The notes: generated by a model from the sequence alone, not told the origin. Shown: positions 8,322-17,127, counted from the stretch's first letter. The stretch is DNA of 64,000 bases from Lysobacterales bacterium (GCA_028285525.1 JANQOZ010000001.1:1-64000), one strand, 5' to 3'. Numbers and translations: made by a program.

Positions 8322-10973
8322 ATGGCGCTTCAACTACCCGTGCGCGCATGTTTTCAAGCCACGCTGTTTGCCGGACTGCTCGCCTTTGCAGTTACGGCAG
8401 GCCAGGCGGGTCAGAACAGCGCCCCTCGCATTCTTGCGTTCAGCAAAACTGAAGGCTTCCGTCATGGCTCGATCAGCAGCGCGCTCACCGCTATCGAGAC
8501 CCTGGGCGCCCAACACGGCTTCGCCGTGGACGCGACCGAAGACGCAACGGCTTTCACCGACACTAACCTGGCGAACTACGCTGCCGTAGCGTTTGTACTT
8601 ACCAGCGGCAACGTGCTCAACGAGGCACAGCAGGAGGCCTTTGAGCGCTATATCCAGGCGGGCGGCGGCTATGTAGGGGTGCACTCGGCCAGCGATACGG
8701 AATACCAGTGGCCCTGGTACGGCGGCCTGGTGGGCGCGTATTTTCAGCGACACCCAGCTCAGCAGACGGCGACTCTGACCGTCGAGGATCCTAACCACCC
8801 GTCCACCCGAAACCTGCCCGCGACCCTCAACCGCTTCGACGAATGGTACGACTTTCAAACCAACCCCCGCGGGGCCGTCAACGTGCTGATGACCATTGAC
8901 GAGTCGACCTACAACGGCGGGCAGATGGGTCCTGACCACCCGCTGGTCTGGTACCACGAATATGACGGCGGCCTATCCTGGTACACGGCCATGGGTCACA
9001 CGAGCGCCAGCTATTCTGAGCCGGAGTTTCTTGCGCATCTGCTGGGTGGAATCCAATACGCCGCCGGCCTCGAAGGCCCGCTCACCGTTGATGACAGCGG
9101 TCAGTGGTTTACCCGCCAAAACTCTGGGCGGCCGTTTTTCATGGCGGGCGTCGGCGGGCCGGAGGGTTTTCTTTACGAGACTGACGCCCGGAAACAGGAG
9201 ATTGTAGATGAGCTCGTCGCCAGCGGCGCCAACGCGCTCTACATGCATTCCATCCGATCGTTTGAAGGCGACGGCTATGACTTCGAAGATCCGTTCAACG
9301 TCAACAACGACCCTGCCAGCGGGATTGCGCCCGGCGTGTTCGACAACTGGCGGAGCTTCCTGACCCAACTCGATCAGGCCGGTATCGTCACGTGGTTCCA
9401 CGTGATCGACGACACGGCCAGGCCCTGGGGCTGTGACGTCCCGCTCAGCCAGGATGCGGCCGACTACATCGAGGCGCTGGTTAACGCGTTTAAAGACCTG
9501 GACCACCTGGTGTGGCTGGCCGGCGAAGAGTATCTGATGGGACGCTGCACCACGGGGGAAGACAACGACCTGATGTCCGCCATCGCGGCAGAGATTCGCC
9601 GGCACGATCCCGTCCATCCCATCGGCGTGCATCACAACAATGGTCAGGCGATGCAGTTTGGGACGGATCCCAACGTCAACGTATTCGCCCAGCAGATCTG
9701 CGGCAACGCGAACACCCGCAGCCCCGCGGGCGTGCACGCCGAGGCTGAGCAGGGCAGCTGGGTGTACGTGATGTCAGAGTGCCACCCCTGGCATCTGAAC
9801 CTCCTCGGCAATGGGGATCGCACCCCGATTCGACAGTCGAACTGGGGCAGCGCCATGGGCGGGGGCTACGTGCTGCTCTACAACGCCTACGAGTGCGCTG
9901 AAGCCGGCCGGCTGTGCAGCCGCGATGCGAACGGCGACCCAGCCAGCGCAAATGACCCCCACGACCCCACGCCGGAGATGCTGGCTGATCTCCGTCGACT
10001 GCGGGAATTTATGGAGGCGTCAGGATTCAGCACGCTGACTCCAAGAGACGACCTGGCGGCCGCGGATACGCTCTGGGTGCTGGCCAACACGGCAACCCAA
10101 AACTACGTGCTGTACGACCTCAATTCGCCCAGCGCCATGGGGGTCGCCGGCCTGGCGGCCGGGGACTACACCCTGACCTGGTTTGATCCGGGCAATGGTG
10201 TTTCTCTCACCCAAACCCAAAACGCCAGCGAGGCGCCGTTTGCCGTGCCCGCGCAATTCGGCACCGAGGTCGCGCTGCATCTGGCGCCATCCGGGACGCT
10301 CGGCAATCGGGCGCCGCTGGCCAGCCCGGACAGCTACAGCACCGGCGTAAACCAGACGCTCACCGTCGCCGCCCCCGGCATCCTGGCTAACGACAGCGAC
10401 CTCGACGGTGATTCGCTGACCGCGGTGCTCGTCGCGGGCCCGGCGACGGGCACGCTCAATCTGTCAGACAACGGGGCCTTCAGCTTCACGCCGGCGGCCG
10501 GCTTCAGCGGCGCCGTTACCTTCAGCTACGAAGCATCCGACGGTTTGCTCAATTCGCCGACCACCAGCGTCAGCATCAGCGTCGGCGAACCGCCGATTAC
10601 GCTCGAACTGGTCGACGCCGGTGGCGACAACGACGCCGGCCCGTTGCCCGACGGTTCAGCGCTGGCGATCACAACGCTGGGCTTTACCGAATTTTCCGTG
10701 CGCACCGAGCGGCTCCCGCTCGGCACGGCCAGCGTGCGGTTTACGCTGACTGGACCCGTCTCAGAAACGCGCACGGAGAACGTTGCGCCCTACACGCTCT
10801 TCGGCGACAGCAACGGCGACTTTGCCGGAGCGTTAATGCTGATCGGAAACTATTCGCTGCGGGTCGAGGCGTTTGCAGAAGCTAATGCGAGCGGCCAAGA
10901 ACTGGCTGACGTCACCGTGAACTTCACGATCAGCGATTTGGACTCACTGATCTTTCGCGACGGATTCGAGTAG
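8322..10973 (+). CDS. Secreted multidomain protein: ThuA domain, glycosidase-like region, cadherin-like Ig domain, C-terminal tail IFRDGFE
   Basis: An 883-residue exported protein. A Sec signal peptide (to about residue 30) precedes a ThuA-like domain (about 36-250: ILAFSKTEGFRHGSI, GGGYVGVHSASD, MGHTSASYSEPEF), a fold related to class I glutamine amidotransferases and linked to sugar metabolism. A middle region (about 260-570) with FMAGVGGPEGFLY, WFHVIDDT, WLAGEEYLMG and YVMSECHPWH looks like a TIM-barrel glycoside hydrolase; Glu residues there could be catalytic, but no family is certain. A cadherin/VCBS-like Ig domain (about 660-750, NDSDLDGDSLTA) and a further beta domain follow. It ends precisely in IFRDGFE, a tail shared with other secreted proteins here. 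ATG 8322 was taken over GTG 8319. Probable role: extracellular glycan processing (inference). Confidence 0.8.
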   Translation: MALQLPVRACFQATLFAGLLAFAVTAGQAGQNSAPRILAFSKTEGFRHGSISSALTAIETLGAQHGFAVDATEDATAFTDTNLANYAAVAFVLTSGNVLNEAQQEAFERYIQAGGGYVGVHSASDTEYQWPWYGGLVGAYFQRHPAQQTATLTVEDPNHPSTRNLPATLNRFDEWYDFQTNPRGAVNVLMTIDESTYNGGQMGPDHPLVWYHEYDGGLSWYTAMGHTSASYSEPEFLAHLLGGIQYAAGLEGPLTVDDSGQWFTRQNSGRPFFMAGVGGPEGFLYETDARKQEIVDELVASGANALYMHSIRSFEGDGYDFEDPFNVNNDPASGIAPGVFDNWRSFLTQLDQAGIVTWFHVIDDTARPWGCDVPLSQDAADYIEALVNAFKDLDHLVWLAGEEYLMGRCTTGEDNDLMSAIAAEIRRHDPVHPIGVHHNNGQAMQFGTDPNVNVFAQQICGNANTRSPAGVHAEAEQGSWVYVMSECHPWHLNLLGNGDRTPIRQSNWGSAMGGGYVLLYNAYECAEAGRLCSRDANGDPASANDPHDPTPEMLADLRRLREFMEASGFSTLTPRDDLAAADTLWVLANTATQNYVLYDLNSPSAMGVAGLAAGDYTLTWFDPGNGVSLTQTQNASEAPFAVPAQFGTEVALHLAPSGTLGNRAPLASPDSYSTGVNQTLTVAAPGILANDSDLDGDSLTAVLVAGPATGTLNLSDNGAFSFTPAAGFSGAVTFSYEASDGLLNSPTTSVSISVGEPPITLELVDAGGDNDAGPLPDGSALAITTLGFTEFSVRTERLPLGTASVRFTLTGPVSETRTENVAPYTLFGDSNGDFAGALMLIGNYSLRVEAFAEANASGQELADVTVNFTISDLDSLIFRDGFE

Positions 10974-11012
10974 GACGACGCCACATTCAGACAAACCTCA
11001 CCCGCGCCGACA

Positions 11013-13256
11013 CTACGTGCCGGACTGCTGCCAAGCTCTAAGCTGCTTGACCAGGCGATGCTGGGCCATGCCGCTGCGCTCGAGCTGCGCCACTGCGTCA
11101 GCCAGCGCCGCGGCAGGAGGCTCGGTGCCACGATCGATCTGGTGACGAGCATAGGCCAGCGCCGCACGATAGTAAGGAATGTAAGGCTGCTGCCTCGCCT
11201 GCTGATCTTCGACGCACACCGAATAGGCGGCAACCACCTCAGGCCAGTTCTGCTCATGCACCATCAGTTCGCCGAGCTGACGATACGCCGCCATCCGCGC
11301 TGGGTCGTCTACCGACAGCTCGAGCTGTATCGCGCGGAGTGCGTCCAGCGCCGCCCGCGACTCGCCGAGATGGTAACGGCTTCCCCACTCGGCGATGCGT
11401 AAAATTTTCAAACGGGAGTGGTCCTCCGGCAGGCTGCCGGCCAGGAGCGCCCTGGCCTTACCAAAGGTTTTCACGGCCTCCTTATGCCGCGTCGCCCACC
11501 CCAGCGTGTGACCCAGGCCCTGCAGCACAAAGCCCATGCGCACCGACTGCCCGTCGCCGGCAGCTTCGAGTATCGCCGCCGCCTTTCCCTCATTCTCGAT
11601 TGCGGCGTCGTAGTCTCCGACGTTGGCAAAGGCGGTCGCCACGTTGTGGTAATCCACCGCCAGCCTGATGCTCTCGGGACCAAAGATTTTCTCGCGCTGC
11701 GCAAGCACCTGCTGATGAGCCCTTAGACCACCCTGCATGTCTCCGCGCCGTCCGGCGAGCGTCGCGAGGCGGTTGTAGTTCACCAGCTTCTGCTTGGCGG
11801 ACTCCGTTTCCGGCAGCTTGTCCAGCTCACTCAATGAGCGCCTCACCGCCCGCTCGGCACCGTCAAAATCCTCCATGTCCATCAGCAGCCCTGACAGCAC
11901 AGACCAGCTGTAGCTGAGGTCTGCGGGACTCGCGTCTTCCAACGTCAGCATCAGATCGTGCCCCTGACGGGCTATGTCGAGGGCCTCATCGGTGCGCCCC
12001 AGCTGCCATAACCCCTCAGCCGCCACCAGGCTCATGTCGGCAAGCCCGGCCGGATAATCCTGCAGCCGCTCCGACGCCAGTTCGGCCAGCCGGGTGTACG
12101 CCTCCTCGATAACCGCCGGACCAGACTGATCGTTCGGAGAGGTTGTCTTGATTGCGTCCACGACGAGGTCTTTGACTCGTTCGGTACGCTCGCGGCTTTG
12201 CTCAGCGGAACGATAGGCCAGCGTTGCGGCTACAACGCCCGCCGCCAGGGAACCGATCACGGCGGCTGTCGCGAGGCGTCTGAGCATACGCGGCCGCGCC
12301 GTGGCAATCGCCCGCAGTTGTTCCACTACCTCTGACGCGTCTGGTCGCTCGTGCGGGTCGGCGAAAAGCATCCGCCGCAGTAGACGACACCAGCGTCGTG
12401 GAACCGACTCAAAGCTCGCTGAGAACCCGCGTCGGTGCAGCGCTTCAAGCGCTTCAAGAGATTCCGCTTCGACCGGAAACCGGCCTCGCAGCGCAAAATA
12501 GAGCGTGGCGCCCAGGCCATAGATGTCGCTGGCTGACGTCGCGGGACTACCCGCGAACTGCTCCGGCGCCATCACCAGCGGCGAGCCCGCGCTGGAGGTC
12601 TGCTGCGCCAGACCCTGAGCGGCCCCAAAGTCCATCAGCACCGACGTGCCGTCGGTCTGGATCATGATGTTGGCGGGTTTGATGTCGCCGTGAACCATCC
12701 CCCGGCGATGGATCAACGCAAGTGCGTCGCCCAGCCCCAGCGCTATCTCCACCGCCCGCTCCGGGCTCAGATGACGTCGATCGTCGATGACCTGCTGCAG
12801 CGTGCTGCCCTCGAGCAGGTCGGACCAGATGCCGGTTCGACCGTCAGCGCTGTCGGCCCCGTGCACCGCCAGGATGTTGACGTGGCGCACTCGGGCCATC
12901 TGCTGCGCCTCGGCGATCAGCTGACGATCGCGGCTTTCGCTGACGCGGCCGTCGCGGATCAGCTTGAGCGCAACGCGCCGGCGCAGCACGGTATCCCAGG
13001 CCTGATAGACCGTGCCGAACCCTCCCTGCCCCAGCTCGCGTTCGACCCTCAGGTGGCGCCACTCAAACAGACAGGGAGCCTCAGCCTCGGGCATCGCCAA
13101 CGCGGCTCGATGGGCATCAGCGATCCTGCCCAGGTGGGCCAGGTTGCTGCTGATCCGGTCCGTATCGTCGACGCCCCCTGACAGGGACTCACCGGCTGTG
13201 GCGCCAACGGCCGAATCGGCGATGCGGGCCGCCAGCGCCTCCTGCTCAGGCGTCAT
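11013..13256 (-). CDS. Membrane-bound Ser/Thr protein kinase with TPR sensor region
   Basis: A 747-residue Hanks-type kinase. Glycine loop GQGGFGTVY (76-84), catalytic-site Lys98 (VALKLI), HGDIKPAN with Asp191, and DFG Asp209 are all present, so it should be active. A single membrane helix follows (about 327-348). The outer or periplasmic part (about 350-747) is made of TPR-like helical repeats, as in many bacterial kinases that sense or scaffold proteins. Its ATG overlaps the stop of the upstream ECF sigma factor gene by 11 bp, so the two are co-expressed and the sigma factor is the obvious candidate substrate. Confidence 0.88.
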   Translation of the reverse strand: MTPEQEALAARIADSAVGATAGESLSGGVDDTDRISSNLAHLGRIADAHRAALAMPEAEAPCLFEWRHLRVERELGQGGFGTVYQAWDTVLRRRVALKLIRDGRVSESRDRQLIAEAQQMARVRHVNILAVHGADSADGRTGIWSDLLEGSTLQQVIDDRRHLSPERAVEIALGLGDALALIHRRGMVHGDIKPANIMIQTDGTSVLMDFGAAQGLAQQTSSAGSPLVMAPEQFAGSPATSASDIYGLGATLYFALRGRFPVEAESLEALEALHRRGFSASFESVPRRWCRLLRRMLFADPHERPDASEVVEQLRAIATARPRMLRRLATAAVIGSLAAGVVAATLAYRSAEQSRERTERVKDLVVDAIKTTSPNDQSGPAVIEEAYTRLAELASERLQDYPAGLADMSLVAAEGLWQLGRTDEALDIARQGHDLMLTLEDASPADLSYSWSVLSGLLMDMEDFDGAERAVRRSLSELDKLPETESAKQKLVNYNRLATLAGRRGDMQGGLRAHQQVLAQREKIFGPESIRLAVDYHNVATAFANVGDYDAAIENEGKAAAILEAAGDGQSVRMGFVLQGLGHTLGWATRHKEAVKTFGKARALLAGSLPEDHSRLKILRIAEWGSRYHLGESRAALDALRAIQLELSVDDPARMAAYRQLGELMVHEQNWPEVVAAYSVCVEDQQARQQPYIPYYRAALAYARHQIDRGTEPPAAALADAVAQLERSGMAQHRLVKQLRAWQQSGT

Positions 13257-13830
13257 CAGCAGCGGGACCGGTCGGCATGTTTTCCGCGAGCTCAGCCAGC
13301 CCGCGCACGATCATCATGCGCGTCGCGTTAGCTGAGGATCGCTCGAGCTCGCGGGCGATTTCCTCGTAGGTCATCCCGAACTCCAGCCGCATGATGATCG
13401 CCACCCGCTTTTCCTCGGGCAGCTTGGCCAGCGCATTCTCATAGGCCGACATCAGCTCACCGCCTACGGCGTTTTCGACGACCGAAACCTCGCTGGCAAT
13501 CCGCTCTTCGGTCAGCGGAAGCTGGTTGGGACGGCGGGTTAGCCGCCGGATTTCATCACGCAGTACGTTCATCAAAATGGCCCGCAGGTAGGCCAGGAAA
13601 GCGCCCGGCTTCTCTGCTTCAAAACTGTCCAGCTTGTTTAACGCTCGCATGAACGTGACCTGCACAAGATCATCGGTTTCCGACAAGTCTCGAACGTAAG
13701 CCGGCAGTCGACCGTGGGCCCACTGGCGCATCAACGGCAGGTAGCGTTCGACCAGACGATCGCGCGCGGCGCTATCGCCGTCTCGATAAAGACGGATCAG
13801 CTGGGTCGTGTTGGAAAGCGCCTCAGCCAA
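13246..13830 (-). CDS. ECF-family RNA polymerase sigma factor
   Basis: A 194-residue sigma-70 family protein with regions sigma2 (about 20-90; core-binding stretch ETDDLVQVTFMRAL at 51-64) and sigma4 (about 130-180; EFGMTYEEIARELERSSANATRMM helix-turn-helix). No anti-sigma gene is adjacent; instead the next gene, overlapping by 11 bp, is a transmembrane Ser/Thr kinase. The acidic tetrad usually read DAED is ETDD here, with Thr52 inside it. Known kinase-linked ECF factors (the ECF43 type, such as EcfP with PknT) are switched on by threonine phosphorylation in this region, so a similar control is plausible. The start codon is TTG with no strong ribosome site, so the start is less sure than the identity. 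Confidence 0.85.
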   Translation of the reverse strand: MAEALSNTTQLIRLYRDGDSAARDRLVERYLPLMRQWAHGRLPAYVRDLSETDDLVQVTFMRALNKLDSFEAEKPGAFLAYLRAILMNVLRDEIRRLTRRPNQLPLTEERIASEVSVVENAVGGELMSAYENALAKLPEEKRVAIIMRLEFGMTYEEIARELERSSANATRMMIVRGLAELAENMPTGPAADDA

Positions 13831-13940
13831 AAGGATGGCCGAGGCGATGGGCTGCTGCCTTGCTGCCCGGGGAGTGGTAGATCACTGTCTAACGGCGTCC
13901 CTGCTGAGTAGAAGCTCACATTCTAGCCGCTTGCGATTGA

Positions 13941-14001
13941 TGGGGTCAGAGTAAAGGGACAGAGTAAACGCGGTTTACTCTGTCCCTTTACTCTGACCCC
14001 A
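13941..14001. repeat. REP-like perfect palindrome, family A, copy 1
   Basis: A 61-bp palindrome: 29-bp arms (13941-13969 and 13973-14001) match perfectly as inverted repeats around a GCG centre. Arms begin TGGGGTCAGAGTAAAGGGAC. It lies just past the 3' end of the G8-domain gene and between it and the sigma factor gene. The GGGTCAGAGTAAA core resembles REP elements that in other proteobacteria are spread by RAYT (TnpA-REP) transposases; no RAYT gene is in this window. The transcript could also act as a terminator. A near-identical copy lies at 16044-16104. Confidence 0.85.
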
Positions 14002-14037
14002 AAAGGTGAAAGGTCAAAATCGCCGCTGGATTGGCGG

Positions 14038-15924
14038 CTATTCGAAACCGTCGGAAAAAACTGGTGCTCCGGGCGGCTCTGGCACGATCACCACATTCTC
14101 TAACGTGGTGGTGTCACGAAACTCGGTCCGGCGGCTGTATTTCAGTTCATTTTCGCCAAGGATAGCGCCACCCTGAAAGACCAGAGGCCGCTCGGACTCG
14201 GAGAGATAGGGGCCGGGAAACTGGCGGCTGAACTGGTCTGCGATTGGCCCTTCGGGCGGGTTGTCCGTCACAACGTAAAGCGTCGCGTCGTTCACCACCA
14301 GCGGCGTGTCACCCGGGGATCGACTGCGGTTGTGCGACTGAACAAAAACCCGCGACTCCGCCAGCACCGGACGCACTAGCTCAATGTTGCGCGTCGGACC
14401 GATCTGAATTGCCATATTGGCAACCTTCCACGCCACAAAATCTTCGATCGGCGCATGGCCGGGATTGTTCTTCAGCTGTTCGTTAATCTCCAGCGCGATT
14501 CCCGTCCAGTCAAATCGATAGCCAAGATTGCCGCCGATCTTGCTGATCGTATGCGCGACGTTTCGTTCAAATCGCGCCAGGAGATCATCGTGATGCGGTG
14601 AGTTACGCCCGATGGCGATGCCGGACCCGTTGTCGGGCTCAACAAACCAAAAGCCCATTCCCATAATTACGCCAACCGCGCGATTTTCGACAAACTCATT
14701 GGCCGGGTTAGTAATCCAAAACGCGGACGGGCGTTCCTCGCCCCGGTTGGTTCGATTGGGATTGTCGATACGCAGCGTCTCAATCGTCTCGCGCGGGAGC
14801 ATGGCAAGGTTTCGGAGAAAACGGTTGCCGGTTTCATTGCCGTCTTCGATATAGACGCTGTGGCTAACCGTGTCGTACACCACGTTATCTTCGACGAGGA
14901 GGTTGTCTGTCTGGTGCACGACCAACCCGCGCTGGAAGGTGTGATGAACACTGACACCTCGGACGTAACTGTCGGATGCGTCATGGGCGTGATGAAAATG
15001 CACGGGGTAGCGACCCAATTCGCCCGAGTTTCCCAGCAGTGCAAATTCCACATGCGCCAACCGGATTGTGGAGCCTGCCAGGTAGAGCGTATGTCCGCCA
15101 AAGCCTGCGCGCCGAAACTCCTGATCACCAGGCCCTACGTCCAGCAAACCGGCCGTTTCTGCCGACGCTTCGCCGACCACCGAGATGGTTCGGGTTAAGA
15201 GCGCCACCTCAGCCCGGAGATCGAGGGGCCCACCGATGCCCGCATCACTCTGAGTCCGGCCGTAATGTCCAAAGCGTAGCGGCTGACTTACCTCTACCGT
15301 TCGACCGCTGACGCCCGTAACCCTCACCTCATCGAACTCAAACGGATCGAAGCCGGTTGGCGCAACGGCGATGAGGTCGCCGATCTGCCACCCGACTGGC
15401 TTTCGGCTCAGGGTGAGCGACTGCTGACCGGGGCTAACGGTGTTGTCGAGCTGCAGCCATGAGTCAACGAGACGACCGTGGAGATCGAGAATGCCCCCTG
15501 GCGCTACGATCAGGCTTCGAGCCGGGTAAGGGCCATTGTGATGCGGTGCCTCCCCGTTTGCCGACCAGTCACTCAGCAGCACGGAAGGGTCGTCGGGATC
15601 ACCCGCCAGGACGATACGTGCTTTCGCCGGGTGCGGTTCTCCTTCCGCACCTGCAGCCAGACGACCAAATACCAGGATCTGACGGGCCGTTAGCGTGACG
15701 TCGTCCGCGCCAAAGATCAGTTCGCCCTGCACCGAAAGGGTTCCGAGCCGGGGCGTGTCCTGGTCGAGAAGCACCGACACGCCCTCGGGTATCACAACGT
15801 TGTCGCCCTCGGCGGGCTGATAGCCCAACCAGGCGGATGCGTCAGACCAGCTCGCCTGACCCCATGCCGGAACCAGAAAGAGCAACCCCAGTAGAACTAG
15901 CGTGAGCGTACGACTCAAAACCAC
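14038..15924 (-). CDS. Secreted G8-domain/parallel beta-helix protein, C-terminal tail VFSDGFE
   Basis: A 628-residue exported protein. After a signal peptide (to about 22) comes a G8 domain (about 26-130: WSDASAWLGYQPAEGDNVVIPEG, then repeated beta strands), followed by a right-handed beta-helix region (about 270-500) with HFHHAHDASDSYVRG and NLLVEDNVVYDT-like rungs. This order recalls CEMIP/TMEM2-type animal hyaluronan-degrading proteins and their bacterial relatives; a polysaccharide substrate is possible but unproven. It ends in VFSDGFE. The start is GTG. The gene stands alone between two copies of a 61-bp REP-like palindrome, one 37 bp past its end and one 120 bp before its start. Confidence 0.78.
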   Translation of the reverse strand: MVLSRTLTLVLLGLLFLVPAWGQASWSDASAWLGYQPAEGDNVVIPEGVSVLLDQDTPRLGTLSVQGELIFGADDVTLTARQILVFGRLAAGAEGEPHPAKARIVLAGDPDDPSVLLSDWSANGEAPHHNGPYPARSLIVAPGGILDLHGRLVDSWLQLDNTVSPGQQSLTLSRKPVGWQIGDLIAVAPTGFDPFEFDEVRVTGVSGRTVEVSQPLRFGHYGRTQSDAGIGGPLDLRAEVALLTRTISVVGEASAETAGLLDVGPGDQEFRRAGFGGHTLYLAGSTIRLAHVEFALLGNSGELGRYPVHFHHAHDASDSYVRGVSVHHTFQRGLVVHQTDNLLVEDNVVYDTVSHSVYIEDGNETGNRFLRNLAMLPRETIETLRIDNPNRTNRGEERPSAFWITNPANEFVENRAVGVIMGMGFWFVEPDNGSGIAIGRNSPHHDDLLARFERNVAHTISKIGGNLGYRFDWTGIALEINEQLKNNPGHAPIEDFVAWKVANMAIQIGPTRNIELVRPVLAESRVFVQSHNRSRSPGDTPLVVNDATLYVVTDNPPEGPIADQFSRQFPGPYLSESERPLVFQGGAILGENELKYSRRTEFRDTTTLENVVIVPEPPGAPVFSDGFE

Positions 15925-16043
15925 GGCGCAACCTCGCTGCTGACGTCACGCTGCCACCCTAGGCGATTTGTAGAATCGAGAAGCGGGCACAGGTCTCAGT
16001 TCTGATCGGGGGCGGAGCCGAGTTTTTCGACTGCTTTGATAGA

Positions 16044-16104
16044 TGGGGTCAGAGTAAAGGGACAGCGTAAACGCGGTTTACTCTGTCCCTTTACTCTGAC
16101 CCCA
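16044..16104. repeat. REP-like palindrome, family A, copy 2
   Basis: Second copy of the 61-bp palindrome seen at 13941-14001: 29-bp arms at 16044-16072 and 16076-16104 around GCG, with one mismatch between the arms (left arm GACAGCGTAAAC where copy 1 has GACAGAGTAAAC). Being the same 61 bp on both sides of one gene, the pair could be a simple REP doublet or mark the ends of a moved segment. Confidence 0.85.
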
Positions 16105-16122
16105 AAGGTTTCGAGCAAGGAA

Positions 16123-16146
16123 CCCCGGCCGTGATCGCGGCCGGGG
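16123..16146 (-). terminator. Hairpin terminator after cysK
   Basis: A 9-bp GC-rich perfect stem (CCCCGGCCG, loop TGATCG, CGGCCGGGG) lies 27 bp past the cysK stop. Read on the minus strand it is followed only by TTCCTT, so the T-run is short; Rho-independent activity is likely but not certain. Confidence 0.6.
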
Positions 16147-16173
16147 ATTTGGTGGATTTTACGGTCTGGGGAG

Positions 16174-17127
16174 CTACAGCTCAGCCAGCCACTCGTCGTC
16201 CGACTCTTCCGTGATGCCTTCGAACAGCGGCGTCGTCATATAGCGTTCACCGGTGTCCGGCAGCATCACGAGGATGGTCTCGCCAGCGCTGGCTTTCTCG
16301 GCGACCTGCAGGCCGGCAGCGAGCGTGGCGCCGCCGGAGATACCAGTGAAGATTCCCTCGTGCGTGGAGAGGTGGCGCGACGCCGCGATGGACTCCTCGT
16401 CGGTGACCAGCACCATGTCGTCGTACACCTCGCGATTCAGCACTTCGGGGATGAAATCCGGCGTCCAGCCCTGGATCTTGTGCGGTGCCCAGTCGTTGCC
16501 GGACAGCAGGGCAGCACCCGCCGGTTCGGTGGCAACAATTTTGACGTCCGGTCGAGCCAGCTTGATCATCTCACCAGCGCCGGTCATGGTGCCGCCGGTA
16601 CCCCAACCGGTAACCCAGTAGTCCAGCCGACGATTCGCGAAATCGCGCAGAATCTCCGGGCCGGTGGTGTTGCGGTGATAGGCCGGGTTTGCCGGATTTT
16701 CGAACTGGCTGGCCCAGAACCAGCCGTGCGTCTCAGCCAGCTCCTTCGCGCGTTTGACCATGCCGGTGCCGCGCTCAGCGGCCGGGGTCAGAATGACCTT
16801 GGCCCCCAGGGCTTTCATGATCTTGCGTCGTTCGATGGAAAATGTTTCTACCATCGTCGCCACAAACGGATACCCCTTGGCGGCGCAAACCATCGCGAGC
16901 GCAATACCGGTGTTGCCGGAGGTCGCCTCCACGACGGTCTGACCGGGCTTCAGCGCGCCGCGCTTCTCAGCGTCTTCGATGATGGCGTAGGCGAGCCGGT
17001 CTTTCACCGAGCTCAGCGGGTTAAACGCCTCACACTTCACGAAGATATCGACGTTGTCCGGTCCGGTGCGCTTGAGTTTGACCACCGGCGTATTGCCGAT
17101 GGTGTCCAGAATCGATTCGTAAATCAT
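16174..17127 (-). CDS. cysK: Cysteine synthase A (O-acetylserine sulfhydrylase)
   Basis: A 317-residue PLP enzyme that makes L-cysteine from O-acetylserine and sulfide in the cytoplasm. The PLP Schiff-base lysine is Lys42 in SSVKDR; the substrate/phosphate loops TSGNTG (about 69-74), GWGTGGT (about 174-180) and GISGGA are present. Length is normal for CysK. A strong ribosome site (AAGGA) precedes the ATG. It lies downstream of cysG on the same strand and near the CysB regulator gene, which fits a sulfur-assimilation cluster. Cystathionine beta-synthase is a related alternative, but length and neighbours favour CysK. Confidence 0.93.
   Translation of the reverse strand: MIYESILDTIGNTPVVKLKRTGPDNVDIFVKCEAFNPLSSVKDRLAYAIIEDAEKRGALKPGQTVVEATSGNTGIALAMVCAAKGYPFVATMVETFSIERRKIMKALGAKVILTPAAERGTGMVKRAKELAETHGWFWASQFENPANPAYHRNTTGPEILRDFANRRLDYWVTGWGTGGTMTGAGEMIKLARPDVKIVATEPAGAALLSGNDWAPHKIQGWTPDFIPEVLNREVYDDMVLVTDEESIAASRHLSTHEGIFTGISGGATLAAGLQVAEKASAGETILVMLPDTGERYMTTPLFEGITEESDDEWLAEL

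Noticed and set aside
8213..8333. N-terminal extension of the ABC ATPase to 8333
   Set aside because: Would overlap the start of the divergent secreted-protein gene, and the extra residues do not look like an ABC domain.
13941..16104. Insertion sequence formed by the two 61-bp palindromes
   Set aside because: No transposase lies between them and each copy is itself a complete palindrome, unlike IS ends; called REP-like repeats instead.
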